Part shown: in pieces, positions 18,774 through 26,941 of the stretch
How positions within the stretch are numbered: the first letter of the stretch is position 1
Layout of the letters: every line of letters starts with the position of its first letter
Assembly (NCBI GenBank): GCA_003158855.1
Contig: PMLJ01000040.1
Coordinates: forward strand, 1-46,827
Source of the DNA: Acidimicrobiaceae bacterium
GTDB lineage: Bacteria; Actinomycetota; Acidimicrobiia; Acidimicrobiales; RAAP-2
Reading direction: 5' to 3'
DNA: 46,827 nucleotides
Notes under the pieces: model-generated
Database searches by the model: none
The model's input: the letters and a program-made list of their open reading frames with translations, nothing else
What the model was told of the DNA's origin: nothing
Made by a program: the position numbers and the translations under genes

Positions 18774-19305
18774 CAGGGCCGATGTCCGACGCGACCACGG
18801 CGCCTGCTGCGACTATCACGTCGTCCAAGACGGTGACGCCTGGAAGGATCATTGCCCGGGCCCCAATCCAGCAGTTGTCACAAATCCGCACTGGCAGGTA
18901 GCTCGGCTCGCGCCGCACGCGACCACCGACGACCTTCTCGTGTAGAGAGGTGACGATCAGCACCTCCGGACCTATCAGCACGCCGTTTCCTATCGAGACC
19001 GAACCCGCGCCCTCAATGCACAGTCCTCGATTGGCCCAACTGCCTGAACCAATTTGAAGATTCGCTGTTCCAATCCGCGCTCCGCTAAGGCCGCAGGGAG
19101 CGGCAACGTCGAAGCCCGCCGCCTTGACGCACACGTAGACGAGCGACTCGGGCAAGTGGTTCGAGCAGATGAGGTACCCAGTGACGAGAGCTCGAAAGAG
19201 CTTGCGCGGATGGCGGAGTCGGCAGATCTGGGCGACCTGCCGCCTCACGATCCGCACAACCAATGATGGTGAACCCGATTCCTGAGAGGACAAGTTGGGT
19301 GTCAT
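18733..19305 (-). CDS. Left-handed beta-helix O-acetyltransferase
   Basis: Residues ~75-190 show hexapeptide repeats: IGTANLQIGSGSWANRGLCI, SVSIGNGVLIGPEVLIVTS, then VRICDNCWIGARAMILPGV and VIVAAGAVVASDI, finishing YGGVPARKIG. These are hallmarks of the maltose/galactoside/NodL-type acetyltransferases. The SLHEKV histidine fits the catalytic position. It would acetylate a sugar hydroxyl using acetyl-CoA in the cytoplasm. The first ~65 residues are a helical leader. It is on the same strand as the flippase and probably co-transcribed. Confidence 0.87.
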   Translation of the reverse strand: MTPNLSSQESGSPSLVVRIVRRQVAQICRLRHPRKLFRALVTGYLICSNHLPESLVYVCVKAAGFDVAAPCGLSGARIGTANLQIGSGSWANRGLCIEGAGSVSIGNGVLIGPEVLIVTSLHEKVVGGRVRREPSYLPVRICDNCWIGARAMILPGVTVLDDVIVAAGAVVASDIGPGGVYGGVPARKIG

Positions 19306-19977
19306 ATTTCGTGTTTAGCATAGCGCCCAGAGGTATCGGCCACTTGTCTGCGGCTCGTCAAGTTCGCTGCACCGCATCTCGTGCATCGTCCAGCACGGGG
19401 ACCGTAGGCCGCTCCCCGGGGAATCTATTCGCCATCACGCAACGAGGAGACCTCCATTGATTCTTGGCTTCCTCTCGGATTCCCATCAAGGAGTTCCTCG
19501 AAGCCTCATGGGATCTGCTCAGAACGATCCACTTCGCACCATTGCTCACAAACTTGTTCAGATCGTGATGAAGAAGAGGGGAAGCTTCTTCGGCAGCGGC
19601 CAGCCGTGGCGGCGGTGCCACATCTCGTTGACCGATGGATAGATATGGCGTGACCGTCCCAGTCGCTTGTCCGCAACGAGCATGGCCGCACGCGAAGTTC
19701 CCGGCGGCAAGTTCATCGTTCGAGAAAGCTTCGCGGCGGTCATGCCTCCGTTGCGATTCGGTCGTCGTACCGAAAGATCTGCTGTTGCCTTGCCGAAGTG
19801 CCTACGAAGTGAGTAGCGAACTCAGGCACAATCCACCCATGAGCTACCGAAGGGCGGAGAGGAAAGCAGCGGTTCGGTCTCGTCGATACGATTCAGATTG
19901 GCTTCGACGTCAGGCCTACCGACGCAGAAGCTGCCGATCATCCGATTCACCAACTGAAGTCGCTAACCTCGCTTACC
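19306..19977. other. Gene-free stretch, possible frameshifted gene remnant (leftward)
   Basis: No intact gene over 672 bp. On the minus strand successive short frames read like fragments of one protein: one from ATG near 19942, one ending IFRYDDRIATEA, one at 19558-19743 (RLGRSRHIYPSVNEMWHRR) and one at 19358-19621 (VSNGAKWIVLSRSHEA). Each ends and is continued in another frame. This is suggestive of a decayed gene but could be chance. Confidence 0.3.
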
Positions 19978-20865
19978 ATGACCGTTGCCCCAGAAGACCC
20001 TCCGCGGGGTCCCGAGCCCGCCAGGAGGAGATCTTTCGACACCCTGATTACGGTTGTTACCGTTGTGTTCGCCGGCGTCGTTCTCGGTGTGGTCGTGTGG
20101 TACATGATTGCCGGCCCTGGCACCTCGACCAACCAGGTGTCGCCCACGGGACCAAGAGGAGACTACCCCGTCGGCGTTTCATCGAGTGCCCAGCCGTCTG
20201 GCAAGGCCCCTCCGGGTGCGCATGCGTTGGCGGGGTTCGACCTGAGTTACGTAAGTGACTTCAACGGTACTTCATTGCCCGACGGATGGGAAGCGTTCTA
20301 CGGGGTACCCGGCGGTGACCCAAGTGGCCAGTTCGCAGTTACTCATGTCGTTGTCAGCGATGGGCTCCTCCAGCTCAATACCTGGAAGGATCCGGCGTAC
20401 GGCGACAAGTGGGTCACGGGAGGCCTTTGCCAATGCGGGCTCGCCCACACCTACGGAGCGTATTTCGTTCGCTCCCGACTCACCGGTCCAGGACCCAACG
20501 ACGCTGAGTTGCTCTGGCCAGCGGCACGCGTCTGGCCGCCCGAGATTGACTTCAATGAAAACGGCGGAGATGTCACCGCAACTTCCTCGACCGTGCACTG
20601 GGGTCAAACGGACCAAATCGATCAGCTTCATGTTTCGATAGACATGACGAAGTGGCACACGTGGGGCGTGATCTGGACGCCAGCGTCAATTACGTACACC
20701 GTCGACGGAAGCGCGTGGGGAGTTGTCAGCGCGGCGGTGGAGATTCCACGACAACCAATGACGCTCGACATCGAGCAGCGAGTCAGGTGCGGTGGGGCCA
20801 CTGAATGCCCGCGTGTCCCAGAGTCCATTGAGGTTGACTGGGTAGCTGAATACACGATGAAGTAG
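19978..20865 (+). CDS. GH16-like secreted/membrane-anchored glycan hydrolase (paralogue A)
   Basis: Residues 20-46 form one membrane-spanning anchor (DTLITVVTVVFAGVVLGVVV), so the catalytic part lies outside the cell. Residues ~85-295 are a GH16 jelly-roll. The catalytic ExDxxE motif is present as EIDFNE at residues 189-194. WHTWGVIWTPASITYTVDG is also typical of GH16 lectin-like folds. Two cysteine pairs (CQC near 151, and RCGGATEC near the end) recur in the two paralogues of this window. Family members cleave or transglycosylate beta-glucans, galactans or similar; the substrate here is unknown. ATG start without a clear ribosome binding site. Confidence 0.85.
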   Translation: MTVAPEDPPRGPEPARRRSFDTLITVVTVVFAGVVLGVVVWYMIAGPGTSTNQVSPTGPRGDYPVGVSSSAQPSGKAPPGAHALAGFDLSYVSDFNGTSLPDGWEAFYGVPGGDPSGQFAVTHVVVSDGLLQLNTWKDPAYGDKWVTGGLCQCGLAHTYGAYFVRSRLTGPGPNDAELLWPAARVWPPEIDFNENGGDVTATSSTVHWGQTDQIDQLHVSIDMTKWHTWGVIWTPASITYTVDGSAWGVVSAAVEIPRQPMTLDIEQRVRCGGATECPRVPESIEVDWVAEYTMK

Positions 20866-21154
20866 GAGCACCAAAGGGTCAGCCGACTTTGCTGTGGTCA
20901 CTGTGGTTGGCAGCATGGCCCGCAACATCGAAACCTGCGTCTCTCTCGGCACCTTCGGCGCACTCGCGACGCAACGGCGCGTGGCAGACGCCGTAGACGA
21001 GGCAACTCGACGAGCCGGTGGAGCCGGGGTAACGGGGTGGACGCGGGAACCTTCGCTCGTGGGTGAGGGTTCCGTGGGGCCTCCGCCGCCAATCAGACCT
21101 TCGTCGGATCAGGCCGCGAGCGCATGGTGACCGACCCGTGGCGCCGGCTACCAG
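20866..21154. other. Intergenic after GH16 paralogue A
   Basis: Part of a ~650-bp space between two convergent GH16 genes. No coding motif or terminator with a T-run is visible. Confidence 0.4.
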
Positions 21155-21577
21155 CTATCGACACCGCAGCGCGTTCCCAATTGCGCGAATGGAGACTCCC
21201 GCCGACTTTCGCACGTCGGAATACCTCCCCAAAGCCCTTGCGTGAACTCTGTTCGATGGCTCGTTCGTGAGAATGCCGTCGCATGTTGGACCCGCCGCCA
21301 AGTGCTTCGCGAGAGCACGCCAACCTCGCTCGTCGAGCGCCAGCCGCGAGACTCCGTTGAGGCCGCCGTCAAGTGCAGTCAGAAGTTCAAGACCGGGTGT
21401 CGCGACAATGAAGGGATGACGGTTGGTCCGTCGCACGAAGACGGTGGCCCGCGCACGCCAAAGGAGCGTCGCGAGCCACGACGAGCCAATCAATTCGCCG
21501 TCGAAGGCCGCACTGGATTGGTCAGGCAATCCATGGAACGACTCGACGGTTCTTGGATTGGCCTGAAACAACCGCAT
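21155..21577 (-). CDS. Possible small ORF or gene remnant after GH16-OmpA gene
   Basis: A 140-codon frame starts inside the last 56 bp of the GH16-OmpA gene. Its middle part (SSWLATLLWRARATVFVRR, FIVATPGLELLTALDGG) has codon endings similar to real genes here. There is no ribosome binding site and no known domain. It may be the tail of a lost gene or a chance frame. Confidence 0.2.
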   Translation of the reverse strand: MRLFQANPRTVESFHGLPDQSSAAFDGELIGSSWLATLLWRARATVFVRRTNRHPFIVATPGLELLTALDGGLNGVSRLALDERGWRALAKHLAAGPTCDGILTNEPSNRVHARALGRYSDVRKSAGVSIRAIGNALRCR

Positions 21578-22835
21578 TCGAGGCCACGGGATTCTGACTG
21601 CCCTTACCGATTGCGGTGATCGTGACTCCAGAATAATGGAGGTTAATCAATGTCTGTCTCAGGTACCTCTTCACCGCGATCGCTCGCTCCCTGCTCTTGG
21701 CGAGATCTTGCGCCGCGGTCCCCTCGTTGCTGCTGTAGCCGACGAGCACAATCGTTGAATCCCCGTTGGCCACAATCTGATTGGCCAAACCCACGATCTT
21801 CACCTTGGCGGAAGGCGAAAGCGCAGCCGACTTTGCTGCGAACGGGCTTACGGTCGTCGCCGCTCCAACCGAGGGGGCATATTCCGTAACCCAGTCCACC
21901 TGTGTCGATTGGGGCGAGGTGGGACACGCGTAACCAGAGGAGCACCACGTCTGTTGGGAGATGTCGAGCCTCATCGGCTGGTTCGGGATCTCTTGACTTG
22001 CGTTGATGGTCCCCCACACACGCCCATCAACGGTGTAAGTGATCGATGTCGGTGTCCAAATGACCCCCCAGGTGTGCCACTGCGTCATGTCGATGCTGAG
22101 CCTGCGGTAGACCTGATCATCCGCGGCGTCGTAGTGCAACGTCGCCACCGTCGCGTTGTCGGTTGCGCGCGTCTCGTTGAAGTCAAGTTCCGGGGGCCAA
22201 CCAACCACTGGCATCAACATCTCGACCTGGGTGGGTCCGGGGCCAGTCTGTCGTGAACGAACGAAATATGCCCCGTACGTGCGTGCGATCCCGCATTGGC
22301 ATACCCCTCCCGTTACCCACTTGTTGTTGTAGGCCGGATCTTGCCAGGCATTCAACTGGAGCAGACCACCACCCACCACCACGTGGGCCTTGCCAAACTG
22401 GCCTCCCGGATCGCCCAGTGTCGGTCCGTCAAAGGCAGTCCAATCAGATGGGAGGGATGTCCCACCAAAATCATTCACGTAGCTCCCTGAGAGTCCCGGT
22501 AACGCGCTCGCGCTCGGAGGAGCTTCGCCCGACGGCTCTGAAGTGTCGGGAGTGCCAACGGTCAAGGCAATGCTCGCTGCAAGGCTCGCAGCACTACCCG
22601 CCCTGGGGGCGAGAGTGCCCGAAGCGGGGCGCGCCAACCCAGGCGCGTTTCCCGCAGTGCGCGTGGCGGCCGACGCGGACGTGGCCCCCGAGCTCACCAG
22701 AGCGCACACTGCCGCGATCGTGACCACGGCAATCCGTTGGCTCCACGCGTAATGAAGGCCTCTTCCAGCGCGCGACTGCGCGCGCAGTCGGTTCACGATT
22801 GAGGTCTTCACCGCGCTGCACATTCTCTTACTCAT
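21522..22835 (-). CDS. Secreted GH16-like enzyme fused to OmpA-like domain (paralogue B)
   Basis: The N-terminus has a long basic stretch and a hydrophobic segment (RIAVVTIAAVCALVSSGATSASA, residues ~34-56), a Sec signal peptide or anchor. Residues ~100-320 are the GH16 jelly-roll with catalytic ELDFNE at 216-221 and WHTWGVIWTPTSITYTVDG. Residues ~325-437 are an OmpA-like C-terminal domain: IVLVGYSSNEG, AKSRERAIAVKRYL and the terminal NRRVV. OmpA-like domains commonly bind peptidoglycan, so this enzyme is probably held at the wall. The fusion is unusual. Tandem 12-bp palindromes lie 157-186 bp upstream of the start. Confidence 0.87.
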   Translation of the reverse strand: MSKRMCSAVKTSIVNRLRAQSRAGRGLHYAWSQRIAVVTIAAVCALVSSGATSASAATRTAGNAPGLARPASGTLAPRAGSAASLAASIALTVGTPDTSEPSGEAPPSASALPGLSGSYVNDFGGTSLPSDWTAFDGPTLGDPGGQFGKAHVVVGGGLLQLNAWQDPAYNNKWVTGGVCQCGIARTYGAYFVRSRQTGPGPTQVEMLMPVVGWPPELDFNETRATDNATVATLHYDAADDQVYRRLSIDMTQWHTWGVIWTPTSITYTVDGRVWGTINASQEIPNQPMRLDISQQTWCSSGYACPTSPQSTQVDWVTEYAPSVGAATTVSPFAAKSAALSPSAKVKIVGLANQIVANGDSTIVLVGYSSNEGTAAQDLAKSRERAIAVKRYLRQTLINLHYSGVTITAIGKGSQNPVASNAVVSGQSKNRRVVPWIA

Positions 22836-22972
22836 AGTTCCACCAATTCACTTTGACGATTATCGTGCCTCGAACTACCCGGGGCCTCAATCACTGAGGT
22901 CCACATTCCCACTAGCTGATGTCATGCAACGAGACCTCACCGGTTAGACAACAGTGGTTCACAATCCACTAC

Positions 22973-22982
22973 ATTGATCAAT
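22973..22982. promoter_or_regulatory. Perfect 10-bp palindrome ATTGATCAAT
   Basis: A 10-bp perfect palindrome lies 9 bp before the first of the tandem 12-bp palindromes, upstream of the GH16-OmpA gene. It may be a separate half of a regulatory region. Function is inferred only. Confidence 0.3.
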
Positions 22983-22991
22983 CGCTCTATT

Positions 22992-23021
22992 GTGGAATTC
23001 CACCTAATTGTGGAATTCCAC
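22992..23021. promoter_or_regulatory. Tandem perfect palindromes, putative operator
   Basis: GTGGAATTCCAC occurs at 22992-23003 and again at 23010-23021. Each is a perfect 12-bp palindrome, and the flanking ATT extends the direct repeat to 15 bp. The centre-to-centre distance is 18 bp. An additional looser GTGG-N8-CCAC element lies about 35-40 bp before them. Such spacing suits cooperative binding by a dimeric regulator. The nearest leftward gene is GH16-OmpA. Confidence 0.55.
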
Positions 23022-23206
23022 GAGACTCGGTTGGAGTCGACGCGCATCGGAAACGAACAGTCTAACTGACAATCTTGATGTTCTGGCAGCACTTCAGGCG
23101 AACCTTCGAGGGACGGAGAAAAAGATCAGGCCTCGGTTGATTCTTGCAGTTTTCAGGGACGAAATTCGTGCGAAGAATGGGCCATTACCGCCGCCCAGAA
23201 TGAGAT

Positions 23207-24469
23207 TCATGCTCTTCCTCCGGAGAACCAACGAGTTCTGACTGCGCTCAGAACGTACGCGAGTGGACCGTAGGCCATGCCCAGAACCTGATGGGCAAGT
23301 GTTCGCTTCGGGTAGCTCGGCGCCGTACTCGCCGAACGTTGCTCCGCCGGCCTGGTGAGATGGCGAAGACCGAGCGGGATCCGACGAATCAGGGCCGCGA
23401 GCTGTGTCGGGTCTCGGACGATCAAGGCGGTGTACATGGCCGTCAGACCCACTCCGTAGTTGAAGGCCTGCTTCATGAACTCATCTTCGGTCCGTCGGTG
23501 AGCGTGACGCACGACCGCGGCCGGCTCGTACGCGAAGGTGGCTCCCGAAAGGACGAGCTTCAGGGCCATGTCAACATCCTCACCACTCTTGGCGAGGGTT
23601 CCCACTCCAAGCAAGACGTCAAAATCCCCCAGTCGCTGGAGCGTCGTTCGCCGGTAGGCGGTGTTGCATCCGGCGCCGAATCGTCCAATCGCGTAAGGGA
23701 ACATCTTGTCGATCCCCTCGAGGCGCTTGATGCTCAATTTCTCGAATTGAAACGACGGGCTGAAGCCACCGTAGAACTCTTCAAACCACAACTGCGGCGC
23801 TGTCTCGAACTCCATTGGCAAGACCAATCCGCCGATACCTTCAACCTCGCTGTCGAGGGCAAACCTCGTGCCAATCGCTCGAAGCCAGTCTCGGTCCACC
23901 ACCGCATCGTCGTCGGTGAAGGCTAGGAAGTCGCCCGTCGACTCCGCAATCCCCTTGTTTCGCGCTGCAGAAATACCTCTTTGGGGTTCGACGACGACGC
24001 GCACTCGTCCCTCTCCCGGCAACGCCGGAAGGGGAGCACTTGGGACGGCGGACCGGTTATCGACAATGACAATCTCGAAGTCCGGGTAGTCCAGCGCCAA
24101 CAACGACTCGACGGTCCGCACCAACTCGGACGGATCACTACAGATGGTTGGCACCACGACCGAGGCCTTCGCAAGACTTTCGTCGGCGACCGACTCACGG
24201 GGAGGAAGTGCGACGTCTCGAAAGCGGGACACGATCTGCTCGACAACGAACGCCGGCAATCCGTTATCTTCGCCACGAGCATCGACGACACCAACCACCT
24301 GTCCCTGCTTCAGCACCTCGATCCAGAGACGGTCCCCGTCCGCCGCTTGAAGTGGTGGCGCACTCGGGAGCACGTCAACATCGATTCGGATCAGTTTGAC
24401 CGGACGCCAGTCCAATGCGGCCTGATTAACGCGGCTCTTCTCCTCGCTGCGCGAGCGACGCCACCCCAT
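23207..24469 (-). CDS. Family 2 glycosyltransferase with extra N-terminal domain (paralogue)
   Basis: The architecture matches the protein at 15717-17114. Residues ~20-95 are a small alpha/beta domain (RPVKLIRIDVDVLPSAPPLQ, GQVVGVVDARG). The GT2 core then has ASVVVPTICSDPSELVRTVE, YPDFEIVIVDNRS, GISAARNKGIAESTGDFLAF, the TDDDAVVDRDW DxD motif, CNTAYRRTTLQRLGDFDVLLG, SGEDVDMALKL and VRHAHRRTEDE. Length 420 aa. ATG at 24469 has no clear ribosome binding site. It likely adds a sugar to the same or a related polymer as its paralogue. Confidence 0.87.
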   Translation of the reverse strand: MGWRRSRSEEKSRVNQAALDWRPVKLIRIDVDVLPSAPPLQAADGDRLWIEVLKQGQVVGVVDARGEDNGLPAFVVEQIVSRFRDVALPPRESVADESLAKASVVVPTICSDPSELVRTVESLLALDYPDFEIVIVDNRSAVPSAPLPALPGEGRVRVVVEPQRGISAARNKGIAESTGDFLAFTDDDAVVDRDWLRAIGTRFALDSEVEGIGGLVLPMEFETAPQLWFEEFYGGFSPSFQFEKLSIKRLEGIDKMFPYAIGRFGAGCNTAYRRTTLQRLGDFDVLLGVGTLAKSGEDVDMALKLVLSGATFAYEPAAVVRHAHRRTEDEFMKQAFNYGVGLTAMYTALIVRDPTQLAALIRRIPLGLRHLTRPAEQRSASTAPSYPKRTLAHQVLGMAYGPLAYVLSAVRTRWFSGGRA

Positions 24470-24880
24470 GAACGCATACTAATCCGACTCGTCCGCTGCG
24501 CCGCCATGCTCGCACCCTCGTCGAGGAGCGCTCGTGCCGATTCCCCACACGTGCAGTGCGTCGTACCCGGCCGGTCCAAGAGATGCCTGGCCACGCGCGG
24601 CGAATGCCTCGCCACGCGTCAACGCGATCTCGCACGCGAATTCAGCGATGCGGCGAACCCCGACGTTGACTGTCTTGAATCTCCGCTTCGGATGGGGCGT
24701 GAGTTCTGCTCGAAGATTGCATCGGTGCATGACGCGACGAGTAGCGGGCGACCTCGAGCGGTCGTTTCGATCTACTGACTTCTCGAACGGCTTTCGCTCC
24801 AGCACTGATGGCCCCGGCGCGTGCGTGAAGAGACGGAAGGTCAGCGGGTTGCCGACGCATTCCCCCAGGATCTGGTTCCC
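24470..24880. other. 411-bp space before GT2 paralogue
   Basis: Lies between two leftward genes. Apart from the possible small ORF at 24479-24805, I see no feature. Confidence 0.4.
24479..24805 (-). CDS. Possible small ORF upstream of GT2 paralogue
   Basis: A 108-codon frame ends 9 bp before the GT2 start. Its last ~60 codons (for example RRIAEFACEIALTRGEAF and GPAGYDALHVWGIG) strongly favour G or C at the third base, like a gene. No domain was recognised and the N-terminal half is basic and featureless. It is listed because a real coupled gene here would explain the weak ribosome binding site of the GT2 gene. Confidence 0.25.
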   Translation of the reverse strand: MLERKPFEKSVDRNDRSRSPATRRVMHRCNLRAELTPHPKRRFKTVNVGVRRIAEFACEIALTRGEAFAARGQASLGPAGYDALHVWGIGTSAPRRGCEHGGAADESD

Positions 24881-26719
24881 CTAGCCCACCGGGTCTGGTT
24901 GGAGCACCGTCGCAGTTGGCCACGATGCAGCGACGTGAAACCCGTGAGTCACCAGGTAGTTGAACAACGCGTTCTCCCAGCCCTTCGGGTACTGCTCAAC
25001 GATTTCCCCCCAACTCTCCTGGGACTGGCTCAGCACGATGAACGCTGGGTGGAGTTGGATGAAACTCGCCCGGAGGTCTTTGCTCGACAACGAACCTCCC
25101 GTCTGACTGCTCACCCAGTACACGGAGCCAACGCCGCGTTGGTCATAAGGCAGGTAGGGCGCCACCACCTCAACGGTCTCTCCAGAAGCCGCGTGGTCGT
25201 AGACGTAGTTCGCCGCGGAGAGTTCTCCGATCGAATATGACTCGTAGGCGTCGTTGCCGCCGCGAGCCACCGTCGTGGCGAAGGCACTACCCAGGACCAC
25301 AACGAACACCGCAGACCAGATCGCAGCGCGCCCGTAGCGAGCTATCCGCAAGTTCGGCACGAAGGATCGAATTGGACCAAATCGCTGGGGCACAATGGCC
25401 GACGCGGCGAGCAACGCGGTGAAGGGAAGTGCGTAGAACACGACCCGCATGAGCCCTTCGCCCACGTAACTCGAGATCGCGAGGAGCAAGAACGGAGCCA
25501 CCGCGAGAACTTCCAGTGCACGCGACTCCGTTGAACGCCGCAGCGCCCCAACGCCGGCCAAGAGGTACAGACCCCCGATAACCATGATTCGGGTCTCCAC
25601 CGCCAATTGGTGAGCGACACTGCCAGAAACCCGACCGGTCACGTTGGCGCTCAGGGTGCTTCCAATCTGTCCGAAGCCGCCAAAGATGTCGTTCAGGTGG
25701 CCAAGCCAGTAATCGGTCGCGCCAAGACTGAGCCAACCAACGATGATGAGCGCAGCCACCACGACCAGCTCGGGCCGTCCCAATCGACGAGTGAGAAGGC
25801 ATCCGAACAGCATCAAGACCAGCGCGTAGGGGGTGAGTTCATGGCTTACCGCCAGCGCAAAGAAGATCAGTCCCAACAGCACAAGCACGCCAAGGGTCTG
25901 AGCGTCATTCCCTACCGCGAGCGCATCGTGTCCTTCAAGTCGTCGAATCCGAATGACGGCGCGACTTCGAACGTAGCGAAATCGAATGGTTTGCCGGAAT
26001 CCAGCGAGGGGAGGCCTCAGAATAGGCTTTGGACGCCACGAAGCGAGTACTGCCGCCAACGTGATCAGAAGGTAGAGATAGCCGAGCGCCTGGGGGGAGA
26101 AATAGTCCTGATAGATCCAGTCCGTCGCGTAGAACAGTGCAATACCGAGCCATCCGGCTCTGCGACCAACGCCAATCGACCTCGAGATCACCAGAAGTGG
26201 CGCAAGGTACATCAGCTCGATGAAGAGCGGGAACCAGCGCGTAAAGCCCAGGGGATTGGCCTGGCCCGCGAAAGCCACAAGAACACTGCCCAGGGAAAAT
26301 GCCCCTGGCCAGGAAAAATCTGCGACATAGTGCGTAAGGACGTGACCGTTCACCAAGATGTACTGAAGCAAGCCGGAGTGTCGGTACGAGTCAGACAGGG
26401 CCGCAATCGGCTCAACCGCGCACGCCGTTCCAAACAGGTAGAGCGCGAGCATCATGAGATAGACGAGCAACCAAAACGACCGCAGCGGCGTGCGCAGCAA
26501 CTCGCTCGCGAACCCGAACGCCACGAGCGACAGCCCCACGAAGTAGGGCCAGTGCAAGATGGTCACGAGGCCGAGGTGACCCATCCTATAGAAATTGGCG
26601 TCGTGAACGGCAAGGACCCACATGAGGAGCGCGGTCACGGTGATGACAATCACTCCAATTGGCGACTGCGTCATCAACGAAGAGGGTCGGCGCCGGGCGG
26701 TCTTCACATTCATGGGCAC
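24881..26719 (-). CDS. Large multi-pass membrane protein, possible GT-C or polymerase
   Basis: A 612-residue protein with about 12-14 hydrophobic helices in the first ~460 residues and a soluble C-terminal part (~470-612) with IGELSAANYVYDHAASGETV, the kind of extracytoplasmic tail seen in GT-C glycosyltransferases. Loop motifs DSYRHSGLLQYILVNGHVLT and ATDWIYQDYFSPQALGYLYL are distinctive but I cannot assign a named family. It starts at GTG 26719, directly after the stop of the small membrane protein, or ATG 26713. Candidate roles are glycan polymerisation or sugar transfer at the outer face. Confidence 0.7.
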   Translation of the reverse strand: MPMNVKTARRRPSSLMTQSPIGVIVITVTALLMWVLAVHDANFYRMGHLGLVTILHWPYFVGLSLVAFGFASELLRTPLRSFWLLVYLMMLALYLFGTACAVEPIAALSDSYRHSGLLQYILVNGHVLTHYVADFSWPGAFSLGSVLVAFAGQANPLGFTRWFPLFIELMYLAPLLVISRSIGVGRRAGWLGIALFYATDWIYQDYFSPQALGYLYLLITLAAVLASWRPKPILRPPLAGFRQTIRFRYVRSRAVIRIRRLEGHDALAVGNDAQTLGVLVLLGLIFFALAVSHELTPYALVLMLFGCLLTRRLGRPELVVVAALIIVGWLSLGATDYWLGHLNDIFGGFGQIGSTLSANVTGRVSGSVAHQLAVETRIMVIGGLYLLAGVGALRRSTESRALEVLAVAPFLLLAISSYVGEGLMRVVFYALPFTALLAASAIVPQRFGPIRSFVPNLRIARYGRAAIWSAVFVVVLGSAFATTVARGGNDAYESYSIGELSAANYVYDHAASGETVEVVAPYLPYDQRGVGSVYWVSSQTGGSLSSKDLRASFIQLHPAFIVLSQSQESWGEIVEQYPKGWENALFNYLVTHGFHVAASWPTATVLQPDPVG

Positions 26720-26941
26720 TTAACCAAGAGTCTTGAACCTGAGAATGACGAGCAGGAGAAAGAGAAGAAGGAAGATACCAATGAAGATACTGAGCAGGTG
26801 AGTTACGCGCCGAGCCGTCTCCACGCCCAGAACGCCAATCACCGCCCGCACCGAGAGAAGCGCGAGGCAGGCTATCAAGACGACGAGTTCAACTGGGGCG
26901 GCGGTGAGCGACGAGGCGTTGGCGAGCAGGACTCCGATCAT
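26720..26941 (-). CDS. Small two-helix membrane protein, coupled
   Basis: A 73-residue protein with hydrophobic segments PVELVVLIACLALLSVRAVI and HLLSIFIGIFLLLFLLLVIL. ATG at 26941 shares its A with the TGA of the upstream gene (TGATG), a classic coupling arrangement, so I prefer it to the longer in-frame TTG/ATG alternatives reaching 26998. Its stop directly abuts the next gene's GTG. A subunit or accessory of the large membrane protein is inferred. Confidence 0.65.
   Translation of the reverse strand: MIGVLLANASSLTAAPVELVVLIACLALLSVRAVIGVLGVETARRVTHLLSIFIGIFLLLFLLLVILRFKTLG

Larger units (their letters stand above)
22836..23206. other. Intergenic with tandem palindromes
   Basis: A 371-bp gap between the start of the GH16-OmpA gene and the end of the GT2 paralogue, both leftward. 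It contains the two-palindrome array listed separately and ATTGATCAAT at 22973-22982. A TTG-initiated rightward frame at 23008-23241 has no support. Confidence 0.5.

Noticed and set aside
19635-20258. Rightward frame overlapping GH16 paralogue A
   Set aside because: Very Arg-rich and overlapping the well-supported GH16 frame, so a shadow.
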